A stretch of DNA of 64,000 nt, taken from Thermoleophilaceae bacterium (GTDB lineage: Bacteria; Actinomycetota; Thermoleophilia; Solirubrobacterales; JACPNS01). Shown here piece by piece: positions 8,738 to 16,729 of the stretch; positions within the stretch are counted from its first letter, which is position 1; the number at the start of each line of letters is the position of its first letter. The notes beneath the pieces are model-generated. The model saw only the letters and a list, made by a program, of their open reading frames with translations, was not told the DNA's origin and did not search any database. The position numbers were made by a program, and so were the translations under genes. The stretch is taken from positions 1 to 64,000 of the forward strand of contig JAEMSX010000010.1 in NCBI GenBank assembly GCA_016462645.1, written 5' to 3'.

Positions 8738-10765
8738 ATGAGCGACTACCCCCATCTCCTTGAACCCCTCGATTTCGGGCACACCAAGCTGCGCAACCGC
8801 GTGGTGATGGGCTCGATGCACGTGAAGCTCGAGGACCGAGCCTCAGACATCAAGAAGCTCGCCGCGTACTTCGCAACCCGCGCCAAGGGCGGCGCAGGGC
8901 TGATCGTCACCGGTGGCTACTCGCCCAACCGCCGCGGCTGGTTGCTGCCGTTCGCAGGCGAGATGGTCTCTGGCCGCGACGCGCGCCGCCACCAGACGGT
9001 CACGAGCGCCGTGCACGCCGAGGACGGGAAGATCGCGCTGCAGATCCTCCACGCCGGTCGCTACTCGTACCACCCGTTCTCATTGAGCGCGTCTTCGAGC
9101 AAGTCACCGATCACGCCGTTCTCGGCCAAGGGCATGAGCGCGCGAACCGTCGAGAAAACCGTCCAGGACTTCGCCGACGCCGCCGTGCTCGCGCGCGAAG
9201 CCGGCTATGACGCCGTCGAGATCATGGGCTCCGAGGGCTACCTGATCAATCAGTTCCTCGCCCCGCGCACCAACAAGCGCGACGATGACTGGGGCGGCAG
9301 CCCCGAGAACCGCCGCCGCTTCCCGACGGAGATCATCAAGGCAGTGCGCGAGAAGGTCGGCGAGGACTTCCTCGTGATCTACCGCATCTCGGCGCTGGAT
9401 CTGGTGGACGACGGCCAGACGATCGACGAGATTCTCGCGCTCGCCGATGAGATCGAGCAGGCGGGGGCCTCGATGCTCACCACCGGCATCGGCTGGCATG
9501 AGGCGCGTGTCCCGACGATCGTCACCTCGGTGCCGCGCGCGGCGTTCATCGAGCAGACGGCGACGATCCGCCAGGTCGTCGACATCCCCGTGGTCGCCTC
9601 GAACAGGATCAACATGCCCGAGCAGGCCGAGCAGCTGCTCGCCGACGGCAAGGCGGACCTAGTGCAGATGGCGCGTCCGTTCCTGGCAGACCCGGAGTGG
9701 GTCAACAAGGCGGCGGCCGGCAAACCGCAGCTGATCAACACCTGCATCGCGTGCAACCAGGCGTGCCTGGACCACACCTTCAAGAACAAGCGCGCGACCT
9801 GTCTCGTGAATCCCCGCGCGGCCTACGAGACCGAGCTGATCCTCGCCCCGACCGACGCGCCGCGCCGCATCGCGGTTGTCGGCGCCGGCCCGGCGGGTCT
9901 CGCCTGCTCGACCGGACTCGCCGAGCGCGGGCACGACGTCACGCTGTATGAGGCCAGCGATCAGATCGGCGGTCAGTTCAACCTCGCTCGGCGCATCCCG
10001 GGCAAGGAGGAGTTCGACGAGACGATCCGCTACTTCGACGCTTTGCTTGACGAAGTCGGCGTCGAGCGCCGCTTCGGCACGCGCGCGACTGCTGAGCAGT
10101 TGAAGACCGAAGGATTTGACTCGGTTGTCGTGGCGACAGGCGTCGAGGGCCGCACGCCGGCGATTCCCGGGGTCGATCACGCGAAGGTCCGCTCGTACAC
10201 CGAGGCGATCGAGGATCCGAGTGGCAACGGCAAGACCGTCGCCGTGATCGGAGCCGGCGGGATCGGCTTCGACGTCTCCGAGCTGCTCACCAACGAGGAG
10301 TCACCGACGCTTGACCTCACGGCTTGGAAGCAGGAGTGGGGCGTGGCGCCCGAACAGGAGACGCGCGGAGGGATCGTCGAGCCGAAGGTTCCGCCGTCAC
10401 CGCGCAAGGTCGTGCTGCTCCAGCGCAAGGATGAGTCACTCGGCCGCGGGCTGGGCAAGACCAGCGGCTGGGTCCACCGCGCCGTGCTGCAGAAGAAGCA
10501 GGTCGAGATGATCAAAGGCGCGCGCTACGACAAGATCGATGACGCCGGGCTGCACATCAGCCTGGGCAAGGAGCACGACGAGTCGCGCACGATCGATGCA
10601 GACACGATCGTGCTCTGCGCCGGTCAGGAGTCAGTGCGCAGCCTCTACGACGAGCTGGTCGCCGCGGGCGTTGACGCGCACCTGATCGGCGGTGCGGATG
10701 TGGCGGCTGAAGTCGACGCCAAGCGGGCGATCCGCCAGGGCACGGAACTCGCGGCGACGCTTTAG
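8738..10765 (+). CDS. fadH: 2,4-dienoyl-CoA reductase (NADPH)
   Basis: 675 residues. Reduces 2,4-dienoyl-CoA intermediates when unsaturated fatty acids with double bonds at even carbons are beta-oxidised. The N-terminal old-yellow-enzyme TIM barrel (1 to about 330) is followed by a [4Fe-4S] cluster motif with the exact FadH spacing C-x2-C-x3-C-x11-C (from CIACNQAC). A C-terminal FAD/NADPH module follows (VVGAGPAGLACSTGLAERG, then AVIGAGGIGFD). The segment with LLQRKDESLGRGLGKTSGW is diagnostic of FadH among OYE relatives. A TACCGT box ends 7 nt before the ATG with no SD, so probably leaderless. No other beta-oxidation gene is nearby. Confidence 0.93.
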   Translation: MSDYPHLLEPLDFGHTKLRNRVVMGSMHVKLEDRASDIKKLAAYFATRAKGGAGLIVTGGYSPNRRGWLLPFAGEMVSGRDARRHQTVTSAVHAEDGKIALQILHAGRYSYHPFSLSASSSKSPITPFSAKGMSARTVEKTVQDFADAAVLAREAGYDAVEIMGSEGYLINQFLAPRTNKRDDDWGGSPENRRRFPTEIIKAVREKVGEDFLVIYRISALDLVDDGQTIDEILALADEIEQAGASMLTTGIGWHEARVPTIVTSVPRAAFIEQTATIRQVVDIPVVASNRINMPEQAEQLLADGKADLVQMARPFLADPEWVNKAAAGKPQLINTCIACNQACLDHTFKNKRATCLVNPRAAYETELILAPTDAPRRIAVVGAGPAGLACSTGLAERGHDVTLYEASDQIGGQFNLARRIPGKEEFDETIRYFDALLDEVGVERRFGTRATAEQLKTEGFDSVVVATGVEGRTPAIPGVDHAKVRSYTEAIEDPSGNGKTVAVIGAGGIGFDVSELLTNEESPTLDLTAWKQEWGVAPEQETRGGIVEPKVPPSPRKVVLLQRKDESLGRGLGKTSGWVHRAVLQKKQVEMIKGARYDKIDDAGLHISLGKEHDESRTIDADTIVLCAGQESVRSLYDELVAAGVDAHLIGGADVAAEVDAKRAIRQGTELAATL

Positions 10766-10772
10766 CCGGCGC

Positions 10773-11078
10773 TCAGGGGTTGAACACGCGCGCCGCGCGC
10801 ATGTCCACGCGCTGAAGGCCCGGCCTGAACGGCACGTCTTCGATCAGCAGAAGCTTGCGCTGCCTGTCGCCCTGGCTCAGCGACCCGTCGGCGCGTACGA
10901 CCCGCCACCAGGGGAGATCGTCCTCGATTGCCATCGAGAGCACCTTGCCCGCCTGGCGCGGCGCCCCGGGTGAGACATCGCCGTAGGTGCTGACATGTCC
11001 CTCGGGAATGCGGCGCACTGCGGCAAGGATGCGATCGATCCGGTCTTCAGCGGCGTCGGCCGCTAAATTTCCGCTCAT
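10773..11078 (-). CDS. Alkyltransferase-like (ATL/MGMT-family) DNA repair protein
   Basis: 101 residues, only the DNA-binding C-terminal domain of O6-alkylguanine-DNA alkyltransferase. Helices with RIPEGHVSTYGDVS and the wing after it are conserved, but the active-site PCHR is replaced by PWWR: the methyl-accepting Cys is Trp, as in ATL proteins, and the usual His is also Trp. ATLs bind O6-alkylguanine and hand the lesion to nucleotide excision repair. The ATG at 11078 has AGGAG about nine bases upstream. Start codon overlaps the divergent secreted-protein start (shared CATG at 11076-11079), so its leader must begin inside that gene. Confidence 0.9.
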   Translation of the reverse strand: MSGNLAADAAEDRIDRILAAVRRIPEGHVSTYGDVSPGAPRQAGKVLSMAIEDDLPWWRVVRADGSLSQGDRQRKLLLIEDVPFRPGLQRVDMRAARVFNP

Positions 11079-11760
11079 GAAAAAGCTCCTCGGTTTGCTT
11101 CTCGTTGGTCTGATCGCAGCGATTGCCGTGCCGTCCGCAGTTCTGGCTTCGCCAGGAGACACCGCGACCGTCGCCAAGAAGAAAAAGAAAACGTACTGCC
11201 AGAAGGCGGCCAAGTCGGTCAAGGGGAAGCTCAAGGGGAAGAGCCACGGATTCAGCATCTATGTCGAGGGCAACGGCTCGCTCATCCTGATCTGCCAGGA
11301 CAAGCCGAAGTTCTACGGAGAGTTCTCGATCACCAAGGGCGACAAGCTCTCCAGCTTGCGCGTCAGCCCGAAGAAGTGCGCGGTGGTGAAGGTCGCCGGC
11401 GGCGGCCACAACGATCAGGTCTATCTGTTCAGCTTTGACTTCTTTCTCTCCGGAAACGGCCAGGCGTCGATCTACACGGTCGGATACGGCCAGGCGTCGG
11501 GCACGAACGTCAAGCTCGCGCTCTCGAGCAACTGCGTCGCCGCGTTTGGCAACCGGGTCAACGGGCTCCCACAGGTTGAAGTCCAGGGCACGAACGCGTT
11601 CGGCTACACCGGCCAGATCAAGATTCCGACGGGCGCGAACATGACCGACAAGGAACTCGCGGCGGTGCAGATCAAGGCCGCCGGCGCCACGGCGATCGTG
11701 ACGTGGACCGAGGGCGGAGTTCCCAAGTCCTACACGTACGCAAAGCCCGCGGGCTTCTAG
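11077..11760 (+). CDS. Small secreted protein of unknown function
   Basis: 227 residues. A clear signal peptide (MKKLLGLLLVGLIAAIAV, cleavage near VLA-SPG) is followed by a lysine run (AKKKKKTYCQ) and a beta-rich domain with three or four cysteines (YCQK, LICQD, KKCAVV, SNCVAAF) that could form disulfides. The C-terminal part is rich in Gly, Ala and Thr. No family is recognised. A TAAATT box at 11064-11069 ends 7 nt before the ATG and there is no SD: leaderless, in contrast with its SD-bearing divergent partner. Confidence 0.8.
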   Translation: MKKLLGLLLVGLIAAIAVPSAVLASPGDTATVAKKKKKTYCQKAAKSVKGKLKGKSHGFSIYVEGNGSLILICQDKPKFYGEFSITKGDKLSSLRVSPKKCAVVKVAGGGHNDQVYLFSFDFFLSGNGQASIYTVGYGQASGTNVKLALSSNCVAAFGNRVNGLPQVEVQGTNAFGYTGQIKIPTGANMTDKELAAVQIKAAGATAIVTWTEGGVPKSYTYAKPAGF

Positions 11761-11771
11761 CCGCCGCACGC

Positions 11772-12002
11772 TCACTCGAACACCATCACCTGCGGCGGAT
11801 TGCCCGCGAGGATCTCTTCGCGCATCATCTGGCAGATTGGGCAGTCGTCCTCGATGTCATCGAGCGTCATCGCGCGGACGGTCGGCTCGGCGCCGAGCGC
11901 GGTCGGGTCGCCGATTATCTGAATCGTCTCCGCGGGCTCCAACGGTCGCTGCATGCGACCGCGACGGCTCGCTTTTCTGGTTTTGTTGGTTGATTTGCTC
12001 AT
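11772..12002 (-). CDS. Small protein with CPIC motif
   Basis: 76 residues. The first 20 are very basic (KSTNKTRKASRRGRMQR); the C-terminal half is acidic and contains DDCPICQMMREEILAG, a single CxxC that could bind metal or cycle as a thiol pair. This tail is like other short actinobacterial proteins I have seen but cannot name. It is divergent from the SRPBCC protein gene; 65 bases separate the starts. Coding is supported by a good start and amino acid composition; function unknown. Confidence 0.65.
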   Translation of the reverse strand: MSKSTNKTRKASRRGRMQRPLEPAETIQIIGDPTALGAEPTVRAMTLDDIEDDCPICQMMREEILAGNPPQVMVFE

Positions 12003-12067
12003 GCCGTCCAGTCAACAGATCGGCGGGTGACAGTTCAAGACTCGTCTGCAACTCTTTGGTGACGGCG

Positions 12068-12670
12068 ATGAAACGATTCAGCAAAATCGCGCTCTCGGCC
12101 GCCGGTCTCGCAGCGATCTACCACTTCGCGTTGCGAGAACGCGTGCTCAACTGGGGCACGACCGACGCCGAGGTCGCGGCCGTGCTCCCCGGGGATGAGC
12201 TGCTCCCCGAAGCCGACGGCGTCTCCACCCGCGCGATCACGATCGACGCACCACCGAGCGCGGTCTGGCCCTGGATCGTGCAGATCGGGCCGAAGCCTCG
12301 TGGTGGCGTGTACACGTACGACTGGATCGAGAATCTCCTCGGCCTCAACATGCAGAGCACGCGTCAGGTGCTCGAAGAGTTTCAGCACCCGACGCTCGGC
12401 GACGAGATCGGCTTCGGCGGCAACAAGATGGTCCTGGCAGAACTCGATCCGCAACGCTCGCTCGCCTGGCGTTCGAGCGACGGAAACTGGGTCTGGTCGT
12501 TCACTCTGATCGAGGACGAGGGCCGTACGCGCTTCGTCAGTCGAAACCGCTTCCGCCTGCCGCGCGCGATTGACAAGATCGGGATGGTGCCGATGATCCC
12601 GGGCTCGCTGGTCATGGAGCGCAAGATGCTGCTCGGCATCAAAGAGCGGGCCGAGTCCCTGAGCGCCTGA
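12068..12670 (+). CDS. SRPBCC-superfamily (START-like) protein with N-terminal helix
   Basis: 200 residues. A short hydrophobic N-terminus (IALSAAGLAAIYHFAL) may anchor it. Then TRAITIDAPPSAVWPWIVQIG is the typical first strand/helix of helix-grip SRPBCC proteins, followed by GVYTYDWIENLLGL, which is common in a subgroup annotated as SRPBCC or polyketide-cyclase-like. These folds bind hydrophobic ligands; no substrate can be given. The MFS gene starts 20 bases downstream but has its own -10 box. Confidence 0.85.
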   Translation: MKRFSKIALSAAGLAAIYHFALRERVLNWGTTDAEVAAVLPGDELLPEADGVSTRAITIDAPPSAVWPWIVQIGPKPRGGVYTYDWIENLLGLNMQSTRQVLEEFQHPTLGDEIGFGGNKMVLAELDPQRSLAWRSSDGNWVWSFTLIEDEGRTRFVSRNRFRLPRAIDKIGMVPMIPGSLVMERKMLLGIKERAESLSA

Positions 12671-12690
12671 GCCGGGCGTATTCTCCCGGC

Positions 12691-14283
12691 ATGGAATCTT
12701 CAGAGTCGGCAGAACAGAGCATCACACCGAAGCGCGCCGGACTGGTTCTCGCCGCGCTGATCCTGGTTGCGGCGGTCGCGAACCTCAACCTCGCGGTGGC
12801 GAACGTCGCCCTCCCGTCGATCGGCAAGGACCTGGACGCCTCGCAGACCGGACTCGACCTGATCGCGGTCGGCTACTCACTCGGTCTCGCGGCCTCAGTG
12901 CTCTACCTCGGCGCGATCGGCGACCGCTACGGACGCAAGCTGCTGCTCGTGCTCGGTACCGCGATCGCGATTCCCGCTTCGATCATGGCGGCACTCTCCG
13001 GCAGCGTCGAAGTGCTCTTTCTCGCACGCCTGATCGGCGGTCTCGCGGCCGGCATGGCCTACCCGACCACGCTGTCACTGATCACCGCGCTCTGGGCCGG
13101 CGCACCGCGGACCAAGGCGATCGCGCTCTGGTCGGCGCTCGGCGGCGCCTTCTCCGCGCTCGGGCCGCTCGCATCGGGCGCGCTGCTCGAGAACCACGAC
13201 TGGGGTTCGGTCTTTCTGATCACCCTGCCGCTCGCCGTGATCGCGCTGGCGATGGCGATCAAGTTGATCCCGAGCCACGTCAACGAATCAACCGAGAAGG
13301 TGGACAACTTCAGCGGCGTGATGTCAGTCGTTCTGATCGGCACGATCGTGCTTGGCCTGAACTTCGCGGCGGTGCCGGGAGAGACTGCGCTCGCGCTCGG
13401 TCTGATCGTGTTCGGACTCGCAACCGCCGCCGCGTTCTTCATGCGTCAGCGTCGTCTCGAGGTGCCGCTCTACGACATCAAGGTCGCTTCGCGCCCGATC
13501 TTCTGGGTCGCGGCAACGGCCGGAATCATCATCTTCGGCTCGCTGATGGCCGCGATGTTCATCGGCCAGCAGTTCCTGCAGAACGTGCTCAGTTATTCGA
13601 CGCTTGAGGCCGGCGCCGCGATCCTGCCCGCGGCGGTCTTCATGGTGATCGTCGCCCCGCGCTCGGCGAAACTCGTCGAGGCACGAGGCGCGCGCTTCAC
13701 GATGCTGTTCGGGTACGTCTTCTGCCTGCTCGGATTCGTCACGATGCTGCTGCTCTGGAAAGACGGCATTCCGTACTGGAAGGTCGCGCTGGCGTACTCG
13801 TTCATGGGCATCGGGGTGGGACTCGCCGGCACCCCGGCTTCGCACTCGCTGACCGGAGCGGTCCCTGTGCGCAAAGCCGGCATGGCCTCCGCCACGGCAG
13901 ACCTCCAGCGTGACCTCGGTGGGGCGATCATGCAGTCGATCCTCGGCGCGCTGCTCACCGCCGGTTACGCGAAGGCCGTCAGCGCCGCCGTCGCTTCCGC
14001 CCCCAACGCCGACCAGGTGACCAGCGCCACCGAGAACCAGCTGACGAAGTCGTTCGACGGCGCGGCCGCGATCGCCGAGCAGTATCCGCAGTACCAGGCG
14101 GCGATCATCAACGGCGCCAAACAGTCGTTCATCGACGGTCAGGATCTGGCGTACACGGCCGGCATCGTCGCGGTGCTGCTCGGGGCTGCCCTGGTCTTCT
14201 TCAAATTCCCGAAGAAGGAAGATGAGCAGCGCACGCTGCTCGAATATGCGTCCGAGGATCGCGCCGCGAACGCCGCGACTTAG
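12691..14283 (+). CDS. MFS multidrug exporter, DHA2 type, 14 helices
   Basis: 530 residues with about 14 membrane spans. Motif A between helices 2 and 3 reads GAIGDRYGRKLLL, and motif C-like GGAFSALGPLASGALL lies in helix 5. The family exports drugs, dyes or metabolites by proton antiport in the inner membrane. A long polar loop with NADQVTSATENQLTKSF sits before the last helix. TATTCT (12679-12684) ends 6 nt before the ATG without an SD. The downstream DUF6325 gene has its own SD. Substrate unknown. Confidence 0.92.
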   Translation: MESSESAEQSITPKRAGLVLAALILVAAVANLNLAVANVALPSIGKDLDASQTGLDLIAVGYSLGLAASVLYLGAIGDRYGRKLLLVLGTAIAIPASIMAALSGSVEVLFLARLIGGLAAGMAYPTTLSLITALWAGAPRTKAIALWSALGGAFSALGPLASGALLENHDWGSVFLITLPLAVIALAMAIKLIPSHVNESTEKVDNFSGVMSVVLIGTIVLGLNFAAVPGETALALGLIVFGLATAAAFFMRQRRLEVPLYDIKVASRPIFWVAATAGIIIFGSLMAAMFIGQQFLQNVLSYSTLEAGAAILPAAVFMVIVAPRSAKLVEARGARFTMLFGYVFCLLGFVTMLLLWKDGIPYWKVALAYSFMGIGVGLAGTPASHSLTGAVPVRKAGMASATADLQRDLGGAIMQSILGALLTAGYAKAVSAAVASAPNADQVTSATENQLTKSFDGAAAIAEQYPQYQAAIINGAKQSFIDGQDLAYTAGIVAVLLGAALVFFKFPKKEDEQRTLLEYASEDRAANAAT

Positions 14284-14335
14284 CACTAGGATCTTCGCGC
14301 ACCTTTCAGCAGCAAACACAAGCAGAGGACTTGGG

Positions 14336-14764
14336 ATGACAGAAGAAGCGTTGGACGCAATGGGGCCGGTCGACTACATCGTTGTCGAGTGGACCGGACA
14401 ACAGCCCAACGGCGAGGCGATCCCTCACCTGATTGACCTGGTCGACCGCGGCATCGTTCGCATCCTCGACCTCGCGTTCGTGACCAAGGGCGAGGACGGC
14501 ACGGTCGCGCAGATCGAGCTCAACGAACTCGGCGCCGAGTTCGCGATCTTCGACGGCGCATCGAGCAACCTGCTCGACGACGAGGACATCAACGAGGCCG
14601 CGAGCGCAATCGAACCCGGAACTTCCGCGGCGATCCTCGTCTGGGAGAACCTCTGGGCCGCGCCGTTCGCCTCGGCGCTGCGCAAGAACGGCGGCCAGCT
14701 GGTCGCAAGTGGCCGGATTCCGGTTCAGGCGCTGCTCGCAACCCTCGAGGCCGCAGAGGCCTAA
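14336..14764 (+). CDS. DUF6325-like protein
   Basis: 142 residues, acidic, soluble. The start GPVDYIVVEWTGQQPNGE and the VDRGIVRILDLAFVTKGEDG segment match DUF6325 proteins as I remember them, which are common in actinobacteria, often next to a SHOCT protein, as here. The C-terminal SAAILVWENLWAAPFASALR is the other conserved block. Function unknown; possibly a membrane-stress or gas-vesicle-like accessory protein, but nothing here proves it. A TAGGAT at 14287-14292 could be the -10 of a roughly 40-nt leader; AGAGGA precedes the ATG. Confidence 0.85.
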   Translation: MTEEALDAMGPVDYIVVEWTGQQPNGEAIPHLIDLVDRGIVRILDLAFVTKGEDGTVAQIELNELGAEFAIFDGASSNLLDDEDINEAASAIEPGTSAAILVWENLWAAPFASALRKNGGQLVASGRIPVQALLATLEAAEA

Positions 14765-14794
14765 ACCCCAGATTCGACTGAGAAAGGCAACACC

Positions 14795-15085
14795 ATGCCA
14801 GGATTAATTCGCGGCGTCGCCCGCACCGCAGTGATCGCCGGAACGGCGACGCACGTCAGCAACAACGTCTCCCGTCGCCAGGCCAATCGCTGGGCCGAGC
14901 AGGAGCAGTCGCAGCCGGGCTACATGGCCCCGGTTCAGCCGCAGCAGTACGAGCAGGCACCGCCGCCCGCGGCAGCACCGGCCGAAGACCCGATCGAGAA
15001 GCTCAAGGAATACGCCCAGTTGCACGACCAGGGCATCCTCACGGACGAAGAGTTCGCGGCCCAGAAGGCCAAGCTGCTCGGCTAA
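14795..15085 (+). CDS. SHOCT-domain protein
   Basis: 96 residues. A short N-terminal segment with Gly/Ala/Thr (RGVARTAVIAGTATHVSNN) and a Gln/Pro linker lead to a C-terminal SHOCT module, DPIEKLKEYAQLHDQGILTD followed by EEFAAQKAKLLG, a short oligomerisation motif. It follows the DUF6325 gene by 30 bases with GAAAGG before the ATG, so the two form an operon. The TAA overlaps the stop of the convergent MFS gene. SHOCT proteins typically act as oligomerising partners of membrane proteins; the partner here is probably the DUF6325 protein. Confidence 0.9.
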   Translation: MPGLIRGVARTAVIAGTATHVSNNVSRRQANRWAEQEQSQPGYMAPVQPQQYEQAPPPAAAPAEDPIEKLKEYAQLHDQGILTDEEFAAQKAKLLG

Positions 15086-16719
15086 GTACTCGCGGACAGC
15101 GGGGCGTCGGATTCTTCCGGCGCCCCGAGTTCCACGCCCGGAATCTTCGGCAATCTCTGGGCGATGATCAGGCCGATCGCCGCCAGCAGAGCAGCGAGCA
15201 GGATCGACTCCTTGATCGCCTGAATCTGCGCGTCTTCGTAGTAGGCGATCAACTTGTCAGTGTCGGATTTCGGCAGGCCGCTGTCTGCTGCCGCCTGGTT
15301 GAGCTGGTCCTTGGTCACGATGTCGATCCCACCAGCGGATGCCTTGGCAACAGCCGCCTGGGACTGGGCGCTGAGCGACTGATCCGCCTGCGCGGCACTG
15401 TTGAAGCCGCTGCTCAGGCTCGAGATCATGATTGCGCCGATGAGCGCCACGCCCAAAGACGAGCCGATGTTCTGCGCGGTGCCCTGAAGGCCGCCGGCCT
15501 CTCCGCGCGCCTTGTCTCCGACCGACGACATGATCACGTTTCCGAGCTGTGAGGCGACCAGACCGAAGCCCGCTCCGAAGATCGCCATTCCGATCGCGAA
15601 CAGCAGGTCGTTGAGCTCCGGGTCGATCGTCGTGACCAGAACCAGCGATCCGAGAATCACGAGCACGAGGCCGACGCTGACGATTTTCCGCGGCGAGAAC
15701 TTCACCGCGAGCTTCGGGCCAGAGAATGCCGCGACCAGCATCGCGACAGACATCGGCGCGAGCTTCACGCCGGTCTCGAATGCGTTCTTCAGCAGGACGT
15801 ACTGCAGGTAGATCGGGATGATGAAGAACACTCCACCGATCACCATCTGTTGCGCGGTCAGCATCGCCAGGCCATTCCGCAGCTGGAGCTTGTGCAGCAG
15901 GTCGGGATGAACGAGCGGGGAGCCGTCACGCGCGATCAGCCTGCGCTCCCAGCCGAAGAATCCGCGCAGCAGGAAGCCTCCGGCGGCAACCATGAACGGA
16001 ACCACCGAGAGTCCGAACGGGGTGATCTCCCTGCCGTTGATCGTCAGCGCGCCGGTCGGCTGGATCAGGCCCCACTCGGCCGACTTCAGCGCGGCGAGCA
16101 CGATCAGGCCGAATCCCAGCGATGAGAGCGTCACGCCGACGAGGTCGATCTTCGACTTGATCGGCTTCTCGGTGTCGGCGATCGTCTTCATGAACATCAC
16201 GATCACGACGCAGACCAGCGTCTCGGACGCAAACACGACGCGCCACGTCCACTCCTCGGTCACGAACCCACCGATCAGCGGACCGGCCGCGGCGCCTGCG
16301 GCCGCGATTCCGCCGAGCGCGCCGTACGCAGTCGCGCGGTCGCGCCCCGTGTAGTTGGACGCCGTCAGCGAGATGATTGCCGGCATCACCAGCACGGCAC
16401 CGATGCCCTCGATTCCGGACCATCCGAACAACAGCCATCCGACGTTCGGGCTGAGCGCTGTGATCAACGATCCGAGCCCGTAGGTGATCAGGCCGATCCC
16501 GAAGATCTTCCTGCGGCCGAAGATGTCGCCGAGCTTTCCGCCCAGCAGCATGAACGAGCCCATCACCAGCGTGTAGAGGGTGATGGCGAGCTGCACCATC
16601 GAGATCGAGGTGTCGAGATCCTCGACGACTGCGGACACGGACACGTTCATCACCGTGGTGTCGAGCACCATGATGAACTGCGCCGCGCACATGATCATGA
16701 GCACGCGCCAGTGTCTCAT
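15082..16719 (-). CDS. MFS drug exporter, DHA2/EmrB type, 14 helices
   Basis: 545 residues. N-terminal helix with AAQFIMVLDTTVMNVSVSAV carries the D-T-T-V/I-x-N-V-A motif of DHA2 exporters. Motif A is GGKLGDIFGRRKIF; motif C-like AAGAAAGPLIGGFV in helix 5. A periplasmic loop of about 60 residues near the C-terminus (from SAAQADQSLSAQ) precedes the final helix. A TAGGAT box ends 7 nt before the ATG, no SD. The sugar-porter MFS gene lies just upstream on the same strand (11 bases), but this gene's own box suggests separate transcription. Substrate unknown. Confidence 0.92.
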   Translation of the reverse strand: MRHWRVLMIMCAAQFIMVLDTTVMNVSVSAVVEDLDTSISMVQLAITLYTLVMGSFMLLGGKLGDIFGRRKIFGIGLITYGLGSLITALSPNVGWLLFGWSGIEGIGAVLVMPAIISLTASNYTGRDRATAYGALGGIAAAGAAAGPLIGGFVTEEWTWRVVFASETLVCVVIVMFMKTIADTEKPIKSKIDLVGVTLSSLGFGLIVLAALKSAEWGLIQPTGALTINGREITPFGLSVVPFMVAAGGFLLRGFFGWERRLIARDGSPLVHPDLLHKLQLRNGLAMLTAQQMVIGGVFFIIPIYLQYVLLKNAFETGVKLAPMSVAMLVAAFSGPKLAVKFSPRKIVSVGLVLVILGSLVLVTTIDPELNDLLFAIGMAIFGAGFGLVASQLGNVIMSSVGDKARGEAGGLQGTAQNIGSSLGVALIGAIMISSLSSGFNSAAQADQSLSAQSQAAVAKASAGGIDIVTKDQLNQAAADSGLPKSDTDKLIAYYEDAQIQAIKESILLAALLAAIGLIIAQRLPKIPGVELGAPEESDAPLSAST

Positions 16720-16729
16720 CGCGGGGATC

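Noticed and set aside
11772-12002. Toxin-antitoxin candidate with the neighbouring SRPBCC gene
   Set aside because: The genes are divergent and the SRPBCC protein is a normal-sized enzyme-like protein; no toxin or antitoxin motif is seen.
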